Shown here in pieces: positions 1 to 10,474 of a stretch of DNA of 64,000 nucleotides (position 1 is its first letter; each line of letters begins with the position of its first letter). The translations under genes and the position numbers were made by a program. Source of the stretch: Staphylococcus saccharolyticus (GTDB lineage Bacteria; Bacillota; Bacilli; Staphylococcales; Staphylococcaceae); NCBI RefSeq assembly GCF_900458815.1, contig NZ_UHDZ01000001.1, forward strand, positions 1,054,001 through 1,118,000, given 5' to 3'. The notes under the pieces were generated by a model. That model did no database searches. It was not told where the DNA came from and saw only the letters and a program-made list of their open reading frames with translations.

Positions 1-1286
1 TTTTGCATTTTTAGGAATATTAAAGATTGGAGAATCGTAGGACCATTATTTGAAGAGTTTATGGAAAAGGCAGCCGTAGATAGGTTAGAAAATAGTGAGT
101 CTAAGGTGCTCATAACTAATAAAGCACTGTTATCACGTATTTCTACAGATAAGCTACCTAAATTAGAAACTATTGTTGTTGACAATAATGTTGATTTTAA
201 TAAAGAGATGAAAGATGCTAATGAAGCATTTAATATTGAATGGCTTGAACCTGATGATGGATTTATACTTCCGGTTCAACAGACCAGCCTAAAGGTGTAT
301 TACATGTTCAGCAGGCGATGCTACTACATTTCATTTCTGGTAAATATGTTTTAGATTTTAAAGAAAATGATGTCTACTGGTGTACAGCTGATCCGGGGTG
401 GGTTACTGGTACTTCTTATGGTATTTTTGCACCTTGGCTTAATGGTGTAACTAATTGTATAGCTGGTGGATGTTTTTCACTAGAACAGTGGTATAGTATG
501 ATTGAAGAATTTAAAGTGACGGTGTGGTACACTGCACCTACTGCCTTACGTATGTTGATGAGTGCAGGAGATGATATTGTAGAAAAATATGATTTATCTT
601 CAGTTCGCTCTATTCTTTCTATTGGGGAACCATTAAATCCAGAAGTTATCAAATGGGCCAAACATGTATACAATCAACGTGTACTTGACACTTGGTGGAT
701 GACTGAAACCGGTGGCCATATGATATAAAGGCAGCTATTATTGACAATGAAGGAAATGAACTTCCACTAATATAGAATGGGAAATTTAGCTATTAAGAAA
801 GGTTGGCCATCTATGATGAAAACAATCTGGAAGAATCCTGAGAAATATGACTCTTACTTTATAGGTAATTGGTACGTCTCGAGAGATTCAGCATATAAAG
901 ATGAAGATGGTTATTTTTGGTTTCAAGGTCGTGTGGATGATGTCATCATGACCGCTGGTGAAAGAGTTGGACCATTTGAGGTTGAATCTAAACTAGTTGA
1001 GCATAAAGCCGTAGCTGAAGCAGGTGTCATAGGAAAGCCAGACCCTGTTAGAGGGGAAATTATTAAAGCATTTGTATCATTAAGACAAGGTTATAAACCT
1101 ACAAATGAATTAGAAGAAGATATACGAAAGTTTATAAAAGAAGGTTTGTCTGCACACGCGGCGCCACGAGAAATTGAATTTAAAGATAAATTGCCAAAAA
1201 CACGTTCATGTAAAATTATGAGACGTGTTCTTAAAGCATGGGAACTTGATTTAGATGCAGGCGATTTAAGTACAATGGAAGATTAA
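1..1286 (+). pseudogene. acsA: acetyl-CoA synthetase AcsA, broken and 5'-truncated by the window edge
   Basis: The three reading frames together give the middle and C-terminal part of an AMP-forming acetyl-CoA synthetase, which activates acetate to acetyl-CoA. I see four lesions. One base is missing near 32-33. About 10 bases are lost near 265-271, inside the stretch leading to the SGSTxxPKG nucleotide loop, between what were probably two ATACTTC copies. About 58 bases are lost at 723-727, after TETGGHMI. One base is gained near 768-773, before MGNLAIKK. Conserved residues have also changed: SGSTGQPKG reads SGSTDQPKG, the GD of the ATP-ribose motif reads RD (YVSRDS), and the catalytic TRSGKIMRR reads TRSCKIMRR. 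Multiple lesions plus substitutions at catalytic sites mean a true pseudogene rather than one read error. It lies just before fhs, its usual staphylococcal neighbour. The deletion sizes are inferred from memory of the family sequence. Confidence 0.93.
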
Positions 1287-1677
1287 ATGTGATAAAGAGG
1301 GAAACGATTAAATTTTAATATCAGCTGACACTTGTATTAATGATATATTTTTGTGTGGTTAGTCACTTTAAATTAAAGATAATTATAGAATAGGCAAATT
1401 CAATGAGTATGTAAACAATTGAAGACCTTTTTGGACTTATCATTAGAATTTGTCTGTTTTATTATTAAGTCTAAAAAGGCGATAAATGATGTTGTAAAAT
1501 AGTAGTGGCTACTATTAAAAGAAAAATGATTCATTAGATGAAAGCAACTATAAATAACGAACATTAAATGTATAAAAAAGAAAATCATTCGACATTTCAT
1601 TATGAGTCAGTTATTATAGTGCTTATAAGATGATATACATAATTATAATTTTGTAAAATTTTAAGGGGTTGAATATT
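1287..1677. other. gene-free stretch between acsA relic and fhs
   Basis: AT-rich DNA of about 390 bases with no coding region I can support; the longest open frame (minus strand, about 66 codons) has no recognisable sequence and no ribosome site. A TATAAT at 1644-1649 is a possible -10 for fhs, but I see no convincing -35 element upstream of it. Confidence 0.5.
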
Positions 1678-3345
1678 TTGGAGCATTTATCGGACTTAGA
1701 CATAGCAAATCAATCAGAACTTAAACCAATTGGAGATATTGCGAAGAAGGCAGGAATAACTGCTGATGCGCTTGAACAATATGGCCATTATAAAGCTAAA
1801 ATTGATATTAATAAAATTCAGCAGAAAGATAGTAAAGGACAAGTTGTATTAGTCACAGCAATTAGCCCAACTCCTGCTGGTGAGGGTAAATCTACAGTAA
1901 CAGTTGGTTTATCAGATGCTTTTAATGCCTTAAATAAAAATGTCATGGTAGCTTTACGTGAACCTGCTTTAGGACCTACTTTTGGTATTAAAGGTGGGGC
2001 AACAGGTGGAGGATATGCACAAGTACTTCCAATGGAAGATATTAATCTACATTTTAATGGAGATTTTCATGCAATTACAACTGCGAATAATGCACTTTCT
2101 GCTTTTATTGATAATCATTTACATCATGGAAATGAACTAGGTATTGATCAACGAAGAATTGAATGGAAGCGCGTACTAGATATGAATGACCGAGCATTAC
2201 GTTATGTCAATGTGGGTTTGGGTGGACCAACTAATGGTGTACCAAGAGAAGATGGTTTTAATATAACTGTTGCTTCAGAGATTATGGCAATTTTGTGTTT
2301 GAGTCGCGATATTAAAGATTTAAAAGATAAAATTAGTCGTATCACTATTGGTTACACTAGAGATCGTAAGCCTGTGACGGTAGCTGACTTAAAAGTTGAC
2401 GGTGCTTTAGCAATGATACTTAAAGATGCGATTAAACCCAATTTAGTTCAAACTATTGAAGGGACTCCAGCACTTGTTCATGGTGGTCCATTTGCTAACA
2501 TTGCACATGGATGTAATTCAATATTAGCGACTGAAACAGCTAGGAATTTAGCTGATATTGTTGTAACTGAAGCAGGGTTTGGTTCAGATTTAGGTGCTGA
2601 AAAGTTTATTAATATTAAATCTCGTGAAGCTGGTTTTGAACCTTCTGCAGTTGTGGTTGTAGCTACAATTCGTGCACTTAAAATACATGGTGGAGTTGCT
2701 CAAGAAAACCTTAAAGAAGAAAATGTAGAAGCGGTTAAATCAGGAATTGTTAATTTAGAACGTCATGTTAACAATGTTAGAAAGTACGGACTAGAGCCTG
2801 TAGTTGCACTAAATGCATTCGTTCATGACAGTGTTGCTGAAACAGAATGTGTGAAACAATGGGCAAAAGAAAATGAGGTACGTATTGCGCTTACAGAGGT
2901 TTGGGAAAAAGGTGGCGCAGGTGGTATTGATTTAGCAAATCAAGTTTTAGAAGTGATGGATCAACCACAATCATTTAAACATTTATATGATTTAAATCAA
3001 TCTTTAGAGTTTAAGATTGAGACGATTGTTAGGGAGATTTATGGCGGTTCTAAAGTTACATTTAGTAGTAAAGCAAAAAAACAACTTCAACAGTTTAAAG
3101 AAAATGGTTGGGATAATTATCCAGTTTGTATGGCTAAAACTCAATATTCATTTACTGACGATCAAACAGTTTTAGGAGCGCCAACAGGTTTTGAAATAAC
3201 GATTAGAGAGCTCGAAGCTAAAACAGGTGCTGGATTTGTTGTAGCATTAACTGGTGCTATAATGACGATGCCCGGTTTACCTAAACAGCCAGCTGCACTT
3301 AATATGGATGTTACAGATGATGGACATGCTATAGGGTTATTCTAA
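1678..3345 (+). CDS. fhs: formate-tetrahydrofolate ligase
   Basis: Formyltetrahydrofolate synthetase joins formate to tetrahydrofolate using ATP. It feeds one-carbon units to purine, fMet-tRNA and serine/glycine metabolism in the cytoplasm. The P-loop TPAGEGKST is at about residues 65-73, followed by the family stretches [14 protein letters not shown] and [17 protein letters not shown] choose the TTG at 1678 because AAGGGG (1663-1668) lies 9 bases upstream and the product is then 555 residues, the usual staphylococcal length. An in-frame TTG at 1669 sits too close to that site. With serA broken downstream, formate-derived one-carbon units may matter more here (inference). No lesions seen. Confidence 0.96.
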   Translation: MEHLSDLDIANQSELKPIGDIAKKAGITADALEQYGHYKAKIDINKIQQKDSKGQVVLVTAISPTPAGEGKSTVTVGLSDAFNALNKNVMVALREPALGPTFGIKGGATGGGYAQVLPMEDINLHFNGDFHAITTANNALSAFIDNHLHHGNELGIDQRRIEWKRVLDMNDRALRYVNVGLGGPTNGVPREDGFNITVASEIMAILCLSRDIKDLKDKISRITIGYTRDRKPVTVADLKVDGALAMILKDAIKPNLVQTIEGTPALVHGGPFANIAHGCNSILATETARNLADIVVTEAGFGSDLGAEKFINIKSREAGFEPSAVVVVATIRALKIHGGVAQENLKEENVEAVKSGIVNLERHVNNVRKYGLEPVVALNAFVHDSVAETECVKQWAKENEVRIALTEVWEKGGAGGIDLANQVLEVMDQPQSFKHLYDLNQSLEFKIETIVREIYGGSKVTFSSKAKKQLQQFKENGWDNYPVCMAKTQYSFTDDQTVLGAPTGFEITIRELEAKTGAGFVVALTGAIMTMPGLPKQPAALNMDVTDDGHAIGLF

Positions 3346-3566
3346 TTATAATAAGTTATATGAGTCAGTGAGAATTTATTCTAAATTCATAACTTCGCCT
3401 CGAATCCCAATTTGCATTTTCCGTAGATTCTCTTTATAAGAATCATTGTGTTGGAGCACCAACATAAACTTATAAAAACGTTTTTTATAAGCATATTTTC
3501 AATTCAGTCATTGACTGCTAATACGTAAAAAACGCCTGTGACAATGATTGGTGTCGCAGGTTTACT
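3346..3566. repeat. intergenic repeat, copy A
   Basis: The core at 3487-3533 (TTTTCAATTCAGTC, then GACTG and AATACGTAAAAAA) recurs at 11,596, 16,055 and, inverted, at 19,738. The 5' part holds degenerate short inverted segments (for example around GTTGGAGCACCAAC at 3451-3464). The 3' end doubles as the terminator of the minus-strand sgtA gene. This resembles the composite intergenic repeats common in staphylococci. Confidence 0.7.
3524..3560 (-). terminator. Rho-independent terminator of sgtA
   Basis: Read on the minus strand, CCTGCGAC pairs with GTCACAGG (3535-3560, one wobble) and is followed by CG and a run of six T. It lies about 30 bases past the sgtA stop and forms one end of intergenic repeat copy A. 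Confidence 0.75.
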
Positions 3567-3591
3567 TATATACTTATTTGATATAAGTTGT

Positions 3592-4497
3592 TTAATGCGG
3601 AGGATGAGTGAGTAAGTGAGATTTAATTCGATACTTTTTCGCTTTACTAAATTGTTTTTTAGAAATTTTACCCTCAACTAACATGCGTTTTAAGACATAA
3701 TGCTGTCGATGAATACTGTATTGCAAAGCTTCTTCACTTTTTAAATTTCCTTCATTATCGTATGGTGTATATCCATATGGACTTTGAAGTAAACCAACAA
3801 GGTAGGCAGATTGCGCAATGTTAAGCTCTTTAGTTGATATGCCAAATAAACTATATGATGCTGATGAAATGCCTGTAATATTGGCACCATTATAATCATG
3901 TCCAAATGGGACAATATTGAGATAAGTATAAATGATCTCTTTTTTAGACAATAACTTTTCGACTCTCATAGCTAAAATAATTTCATTTGCTTTTCGACTG
4001 TAAGTTTTTTTATTAGTTAATACTTGGTTTTTGATTAACTGCTGTGTGATGGTACTACCACCGGAGGTTTCGTTAGTGTTTAATACATCTTGAAACATTG
4101 CTCTTAACAGTGCTTTAGGTAGTATTCCGTTATGTTTAAAAAATAACGTATCCTCTGAAGAAGTAAGTGCATCAATGATATTTGGATTAACGAGTTTTGG
4201 TCCTACAATTAGAGTGTTTTGTGAATGATCATATTCATTTAGAATATGACTACTTTGATGATTAATTAACTCATCACCAGGTATGTGAAGTACTTTATGT
4301 TTTAATTCATTGTCGCTAATGGACGATGCTTCGGAAGTTAAATGGCGGAAGTATAAGACTAATGCTAAGAGTAAGACAATGACTATTGCCACTAGGACGA
4401 GAAAGATGCTAACGCAAAGGTGTTTTATCTTTTTATAAATACGTTCGAATCGCATGTATTTATCTGAAGTTTGATGAATACTCTCATAATCTTGCAT
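3592..4497 (-). CDS. sgtA: monofunctional peptidoglycan glycosyltransferase (SgtA-like)
   Basis: A 301-residue membrane-anchored GT51 enzyme that polymerises lipid II into glycan strands without a transpeptidase domain. A basic N-terminus is followed by one membrane segment at about 28-50. The catalytic domain has the GT51 motifs EDTLFFKH (115-122, catalytic Glu115), GGSTITQQ (146-153), RKANEI (168-173) and a motif ending YLNIVPFG. The ribosome site AGGAGG lies about 7 bases before the ATG. Its place between fhs and tyrS matches SgtA of S. aureus; the other staphylococcal enzyme of this type, SgtB/Mgt, lies elsewhere. The family call is firm; the SgtA name rests on gene order. Confidence 0.88.
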   Translation of the reverse strand: MQDYESIHQTSDKYMRFERIYKKIKHLCVSIFLVLVAIVIVLLLALVLYFRHLTSEASSISDNELKHKVLHIPGDELINHQSSHILNEYDHSQNTLIVGPKLVNPNIIDALTSSEDTLFFKHNGILPKALLRAMFQDVLNTNETSGGSTITQQLIKNQVLTNKKTYSRKANEIILAMRVEKLLSKKEIIYTYLNIVPFGHDYNGANITGISSASYSLFGISTKELNIAQSAYLVGLLQSPYGYTPYDNEGNLKSEEALQYSIHRQHYVLKRMLVEGKISKKQFSKAKKYRIKSHLLTHPPH

Positions 4498-4589
4498 TAT
4501 ATACCTCCTAATTTAAGATATAGTATACCATATTTGTAAAGTTGACTTTTAAAGTAATGTTAATTATAATTAAATTCAATTCGATATGC

Positions 4590-4812
4590 TTTGAATACGA
4601 GGAGAAGTAACATTGAAGTATACTTTCAGAGAACTAGTGGTTGCTGAGAACTAGTAGTTACTTTGTGTGAATACACCTTTTTACAGTTATTCAACGTTTC
4701 ATTAATGAACGTTTCATTAATAAAGTAATCTAAGAGTGTTAAACTCTTATTCAAGTATGGTGGTACCGTGCACTTGCGCCCTTACGTATACAACTGTAAG
4801 GGTGTTTTTATT
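4590..4812 (+). promoter_or_regulatory. T-box riboswitch upstream of tyrS
   Basis: The T-box core reads GGTGGTACCGTG at 4759-4770. It is followed by a terminator stem CCCTTAC (4779-4785) / GTAAGGG (4796-4802) and a T-rich tail. The upstream arm contains the stem I region starting near 4595. A TAC tyrosine codon followed by A (4672-4674) on its 3' side is my candidate specifier. Uncharged tRNA-Tyr binding would favour the antiterminator and allow tyrS transcription. A 15-base tandem duplication lies between stem I and the T-box core. Confidence 0.88.
4693..4722 (+). repeat. 15-base tandem duplication inside the tyrS T-box leader
   Basis: AACGTTTCATTAATG (4693-4707) is followed directly by AACGTTTCATTAATA (4708-4722): 14 of 15 bases are identical. 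It lies in the variable linker/stem III part of the leader. Confidence 0.9.
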
Positions 4813-4924
4813 TGCTTTTATAATTTCTTTGAGAAATAAATATAGGTAAATATATTAATTTATTTCGCTATCGAAGACTTATTTTTCAAAAATGAGAAAA
4901 TTTAAAATTTTGAGGAGGATATAA

Positions 4925-6190
<1,266 letters not shown>

Positions 6191-6248
6191 ATAAATGAGT
6201 ATAAACATTAATTCTGTGGATTAATTTCTTTGCTGGGTTATAATTAAA

Positions 6249-6324
6249 ATAAGCCAACCAATGAGAGATGTAGATAGTAACGCTTAATGCGAATATGAGT
6301 TTACATCATCATTGGTTGGCTTAT
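6249..6324. terminator. long perfect hairpin between converging tyrS and htrA
   Basis: ATAAGCCAACCAATGA (6249-6264) is exactly complementary to 6309-6324, giving a 16-bp stem. GATGTA (6268-6273) pairs with TACATC (6302-6307) to extend it. The loop is unusually long. Position suggests a bidirectional terminator, though the T-run is weak on both strands. Confidence 0.65.
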
Positions 6325-6355
6325 TAGTCTTTATTGTTGAGATTAAGTGCTTATT

Positions 6356-7600
6356 TTATTGTGCAAATTGACTTTGAGATTGGGTTGGTTGAGATGAACT
6401 TGTTTGCTTTTTAAGTTTAACATCTAGTTTTTTTGTTTTGCCATCCCTTATTACTGTGATTGTTACCGATTCGCCAGGTTTTTTATTTTCATAAAGATAA
6501 GATCTTAAATCCGTATCTTCTTTTACTGTCTTACCATCTATTTCAGTAATAATATCGCCTTTTTTAATAGGGTTTCCATTATCTACTTTTGCTACATAAA
6601 CACCTGAATCTTTTGAAGTGTGTAGCTCTTTGCGATATGTCTCTGGTATATCATTTAAATTAATAAGACCAATTCCTATTGAAGGGCGATCTATTTTACC
6701 ATGTTTGACAAGTTGTTCAATAGTAACTTTCACTTCATTACTGGGAATTGAAAAACCAATGCCTTCTACTTGTTCAGAAGCAATTTTCATAGAGTTAATA
6801 CCAACAAGATTACCATTAATATCAACAAGTGCACCACCTGAGTTACCTGGGTTAATAGCAGCATCTGTTTGTAAAACATTTACTTTTGTATTACCCGCAG
6901 ACATGTTAGCATCAATCGTACGTTCACTAGCAGAGATAATTCCTGAAGTAACTGAATTCGCAAATTCTAAACCTAGAGGATTACCCATAGCAAAGACGCT
7001 ATCACCAGTTTGAACTTTAGATGAATTCGCAAATTTAATTGATTTAATACCTTTAGTATTGTCTATTTTAAGTACTGCGATGTCTGTTAAAGCATCTTTA
7101 CCAATTAGTTTAGCCTTTACTTGCTTAGAATTATGTAATTGCACCTTTATTTCAGAGGCACCATCTACCACATGATTATTGGTTACAATATAGGCTGAAC
7201 CGTTACTAATTCGATAAATGACTCCTGAACCTATACCAGCTTTTTCAGGTTTAGAAGATTTTCCTTTTAATAAATCATCTAAATTCGAAGATTTTTGCAT
7301 GTTGATGACTCCAACAATAGCAGGTGACACATCTTTAATCATGTCATGTACTGATTTATACTTATCACTTTTACCATCTAATTGATTGCCACCCTTACTA
7401 TTAGATACTTCTTGTACAGAAGCACCGTCGTTATTGAGTAATGTATGGTTAAGAACTTTACCAATACCTAAGACGAGAAGTGCACCAACAATTCCAGCAA
7501 TTAGTGCGACGAGTATAGTTTTGAACCAAGGAAACCTTGGTTTTTTATGTAGAAAAGATCGTTGATGATTGTCATATACCTGTTGATTGTGTTCTGACAT
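6356..7600 (-). CDS. htrA: HtrA-like membrane-anchored serine protease
   Basis: A 414-residue surface quality-control protease/chaperone of the HtrA/DegP family. A short cytoplasmic tail is followed by one membrane helix at about 26-47, a low-complexity linker and a trypsin-like domain. The triad is visible: His143 in TNNHVVDGA, Asp173 in LTDIAVLKI and Ser254 in NPGNSGGALV. One PDZ domain covers about 300-400, followed by a Ser/Gln-rich tail. GGAGG lies before the ATG. Size and position next to tyrS match staphylococcal HtrA1 rather than the larger HtrA2. Secreted misfolded proteins are the likely substrates (family knowledge). Confidence 0.95.
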   Translation of the reverse strand: MSEHNQQVYDNHQRSFLHKKPRFPWFKTILVALIAGIVGALLVLGIGKVLNHTLLNNDGASVQEVSNSKGGNQLDGKSDKYKSVHDMIKDVSPAIVGVINMQKSSNLDDLLKGKSSKPEKAGIGSGVIYRISNGSAYIVTNNHVVDGASEIKVQLHNSKQVKAKLIGKDALTDIAVLKIDNTKGIKSIKFANSSKVQTGDSVFAMGNPLGLEFANSVTSGIISASERTIDANMSAGNTKVNVLQTDAAINPGNSGGALVDINGNLVGINSMKIASEQVEGIGFSIPSNEVKVTIEQLVKHGKIDRPSIGIGLINLNDIPETYRKELHTSKDSGVYVAKVDNGNPIKKGDIITEIDGKTVKEDTDLRSYLYENKKPGESVTITVIRDGKTKKLDVKLKKQTSSSQPTQSQSQFAQ

Positions 7601-8037
7601 ATTTAACCTCCAAAATATATTCTCTTAAATATAATTATGTTAGTTTTTGATAAAATTTGCTAGTAAATCACTATCAGACTTTAGACGTAGATAACGGCTA
7701 AGGATAATCTGACTAATTGTGAGAATGTGACTTTTATAATAAAAATTATCATATAATTAATAAATTCATGTATTTACTGATTATATCAAATTTCTGGTCA
7801 ATCATAAAATTTTTAGTTATAGACTTTATTAGGTAGGTAAACAGTATTGCTAATAAAAAATGAGTTGAGTTTTAACAAAGAGTATTAGGAAGGCTAAAGT
7901 AATAATTTTATAGACGAAACACTCAGATTAATGTCGTGATATCAAAAATTTTGACGTGTAAAAGTAGAATTGTATTGTTCTATGAAATTGATAGTGATAA
8001 AATCGTTATGGTTATAAAAAAATAAGCAGGTGACATT
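7601..8037. other. divergent promoter region between htrA and the acyltransferase
   Basis: AT-rich with no coding potential I can support. A possible promoter for the rightward gene is TTGACG (7951-7956), a 16-base spacer and TATTGT (7973-7978). A second weaker choice is TTGATA at 7988-7993. I cannot place the htrA promoter with confidence. Confidence 0.4.
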
Positions 8038-8661
8038 ATGTATAGTTTTATAAGTAAAATATTAGACGTTATACTTATCAAAATGTCTAAATCATTATAC
8101 GTGATTGGAAAAGAGAATATTCCTAAAAATAGTAAATATGTTGTGACTTGTACTCATGAAAGTTATAACGAAGTGATAATGTTAGGTATGGCTTTACTGC
8201 CCAATCAAATTCATTATATGGCAAAAAAAGAATTATTTAGTAATAAGTGGGCAGGAAAATTTCTCACTTTTTTAAATGCCTTTCCTGTGGATAGGGAAAA
8301 TCCAGGTCCAAGTACTTTAAAAAGACCTGTTAGTTTACTAAAAGAACATAAAACAGTAGGTATTTTCCCAACTGGTCACCGTACATCAGTTGAAGGCGCA
8401 CCACTAAAACGTGGAGCAGCAACTATCGCAATGTTGGGCAAAGCTCCGATTTTACCTGCAGCTTATGTTGGTCCTACAAAAATTCATGGTTTAATTACCG
8501 GTCAAGCTTTGATTAAAATAGGCGAACCTATTGAAATGAGTGATATTCCTAAAGATTTAAAGCGAAACGAGAAAGTTGAGTATCTTACAAAAGAAATAGA
8601 ACGACGTACAGCTCAATTACAAAAAGATCTTAATAAAATCTCAGAACATTTATACAACTAA
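8038..8661 (+). CDS. 1-acyl-glycerol-3-phosphate acyltransferase family protein (PlsC-like)
   Basis: A 207-residue protein of the PlsC/LPLAT acyltransferase fold. These enzymes transfer a fatty acyl chain to lysophosphatidic acid or related acceptors at the membrane face. The motif I position reads HESYNE (His40, Glu45), that is HX4E rather than the usual HX4D. The phosphate-binding motif appears as FPTGHRTS, and APILPAAYVG resembles motif IV. AGGTGA precedes the ATG. The S. aureus homologue, as I recall it, keeps the same HX4E form, so this is a family trait and not decay. The substrate is unknown; it could be phospholipid synthesis or remodelling. Confidence 0.85.
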   Translation: MYSFISKILDVILIKMSKSLYVIGKENIPKNSKYVVTCTHESYNEVIMLGMALLPNQIHYMAKKELFSNKWAGKFLTFLNAFPVDRENPGPSTLKRPVSLLKEHKTVGIFPTGHRTSVEGAPLKRGAATIAMLGKAPILPAAYVGPTKIHGLITGQALIKIGEPIEMSDIPKDLKRNEKVEYLTKEIERRTAQLQKDLNKISEHLYN

Positions 8662-8734
8662 GTGAATTGATTAGGGAACGTCATACCAAAAATGAAAAAT
8701 ATAGTATGTACGTTCTTTAATTTTAGCCACATAA

Positions 8735-8748
8735 ATTAAGCGTTTACA
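8735..8748 (-). promoter_or_regulatory. candidate cre (CcpA) site before nagE
   Basis: Minus-strand TGTAAACGCTTAAT matches the consensus TGWNANCGNTNWCA at all but the last two defined bases. It lies about 155 bases before nagE and upstream of a TATAAT at 8853-8858. Carbon-catabolite control of this PTS gene is plausible. Confidence 0.4.
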
Positions 8749-8903
8749 TGCAAAAGACATGAACTCACGAAATAGTTGAATTTTATCATAATTAGAAGGT
8801 CAATTAACTCATGTTTTATGGTAAATTAATTAGTTTTACATGGATACTTAATTATAATGTGAGATTGATGTAAACTTTAAATTTTCTTCGAGGGATGATG
8901 TTA

Positions 8904-10379
8904 ATGTACAAATTTTTTCAAAATTTAGGTAGATCTTTAATGTTACCTGTTGCAGTTTTACCTGCTGCAGCAATTATAGTGGGAATAGGACATGTACTTG
9001 ATGCGTTGTCCATTTTACCTCAAGTTGCAATGTTCTTTACTAGTGTAGGTACGGCAATCTTGGATCAATTAGGTATTTTATTTGCAATTGGTGTTGCGAT
9101 AGGTATGGCTAAGAAAAATAATGGTGCAGTCGCATTAGCAGCTGCGTTAGGATTTTTTATTGTGACAGTTGTTTTGTCTCCTGTTAAACTAGCTCCATTA
9201 CTACAGATTAAAGAGTCAAAAGTGAATGTAGCATTTGAACAAATGAACAATGGCAACGTGTTTGTGGGCATTTTAATTGGTCTTATTGCTGCTTATTGTT
9301 ATAACAAATTTAGTGAAACAGAATTACCAATGGCATTATCATTTTTTAGTGGTAAACGTTTAGTACCTATCATGACAGCATTCTTTTGTACATTCCTAGC
9401 TATTATTCTGTTATTTGTTTGGCCACCTGTATTTAATGGAATAGTAACTTTTGGTAAGTGGATAGTAGGTATGGGACCATTCGGAGCATTATTATATGGT
9501 TTCTTTAATAGATTATTAATACCAACTGGGTTGCATCATGCTCTGAATAATGTATTTTGGTTTGATACAGCAGGAATAAATGATATAGGTAAGTTCCAAA
9601 GTTGTAAAGATGCGATTAAAGGTATTACAGGTAGATATCAAGCAGGTTTTTTCCCTGTGATGATGTTTGGTATACCAGCTGCAGCTTTAGCGATGTATCA
9701 TACTGCTAAAACGAGTCAAAAGAAACAGGTGTATGCATGGTTCTTAGCAAGTTCTATCTCAGCCTTCTTTGTGGGTGTTACTGAACCTATAGAATTTGCC
9801 TTTATGTTTGTTGCACCAATATTATTCGTTATTCATGCTGCTCTAACAGGGCTATCATTATTTATTGCCGCAGTATTCCATTGGACAGCAGGCTTCTCAT
9901 TTAGTGCAGGACTCATTGATTTTACTTTATCTCTTGTTAATCCAGTGTCAAATCAACCGTGGATGTTACTCGTTCAAGGCGTCGTCTTCTTTGTGCTTTA
10001 TTATGTTATATTTAGAATGGTTATCAGAATCTTCAATTTAAGTACGATTGGTCGCGGAGATAACGAACTACAGGATCCAACCGGTAACACTACTACTGAA
10101 AATAATACGAATCATCATTCATCTTCCAAAGGTAAATATTATCAAACAGCTACACAAATTTTAGAAGGTTTAGGTGGTTCTAAAAATATTAATAGCTTAA
10201 CAAATTGTGCGACACGGCTTCGCATGGAACTCAAAGACAATTCAATCATTAATGAACAGAAAATCAAAAATGCTGGTGCTATTGGTATTACAAAAAATGG
10301 TAAACATTCTACACAAGTCATTATTGGCACTCATGTTCAACAAGTTGCAGATGAAATTGAAAAACAAATGAATAATTAG
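8904..10379 (+). CDS. nagE: PTS N-acetylglucosamine/glucose-type transporter subunit IICB
   Basis: Imports and phosphorylates an amino sugar or glucose at the membrane. The N-terminal EIIC domain (about 1-370, around ten membrane segments) includes NRLLIPTGLHHALN and GVTEPIEF, typical of the Glc/GlcNAc family. After a Thr/Asn-rich linker, the EIIB domain carries the phospho-cysteine in LTNCATRLR (Cys435). There is no EIIA domain, so it must use a separate EIIA such as Crr. I prefer the ATG at 8904 (MYKFFQNLG), 9 bases after CGAGGG; upstream ATGs at 8895 and 8898 sit on the ribosome site. The best match I recall is staphylococcal NagE. The residues KFQSCKDAIKG differ slightly from the more usual GxFQSGKxAIKG. 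Confidence 0.92.
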   Translation: MYKFFQNLGRSLMLPVAVLPAAAIIVGIGHVLDALSILPQVAMFFTSVGTAILDQLGILFAIGVAIGMAKKNNGAVALAAALGFFIVTVVLSPVKLAPLLQIKESKVNVAFEQMNNGNVFVGILIGLIAAYCYNKFSETELPMALSFFSGKRLVPIMTAFFCTFLAIILLFVWPPVFNGIVTFGKWIVGMGPFGALLYGFFNRLLIPTGLHHALNNVFWFDTAGINDIGKFQSCKDAIKGITGRYQAGFFPVMMFGIPAAALAMYHTAKTSQKKQVYAWFLASSISAFFVGVTEPIEFAFMFVAPILFVIHAALTGLSLFIAAVFHWTAGFSFSAGLIDFTLSLVNPVSNQPWMLLVQGVVFFVLYYVIFRMVIRIFNLSTIGRGDNELQDPTGNTTTENNTNHHSSSKGKYYQTATQILEGLGGSKNINSLTNCATRLRMELKDNSIINEQKIKNAGAIGITKNGKHSTQVIIGTHVQQVADEIEKQMNN

Positions 10380-10383
10380 AGAG

Positions 10384-10418
10384 AAAAGGGCATACTCATG
10401 ATGAGTTTGCCCTTTTTT
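10384..10418 (+). terminator. nagE terminator
   Basis: AAAAGGGCA (10384-10392) pairs with TGCCCTTTT (10408-10416) and is followed by T, just after the nagE stop. Confidence 0.85.
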
Positions 10419-10474
10419 GATGAAACATGTAATATAAATTGTAACAGAATTTTCTGAAAGGAAAGAGGTAAGGC

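Noticed and set aside
1400..1600. Small minus-strand hydrophobic open frame between acsA and fhs
   Set aside because: No ribosome site, random-looking Phe/His/Ser composition, AT-rich gap.
6618..7013. 131-codon plus-strand open frame opposite htrA
   Set aside because: Antisense shadow of the protease domain; no start signals or family features.
10448..10462. CodY-like AATTTTCTGAAAGGA before the HAD relic
   Set aside because: Only 12/15 matches, and the mismatched end is the ribosome site itself; likely chance.
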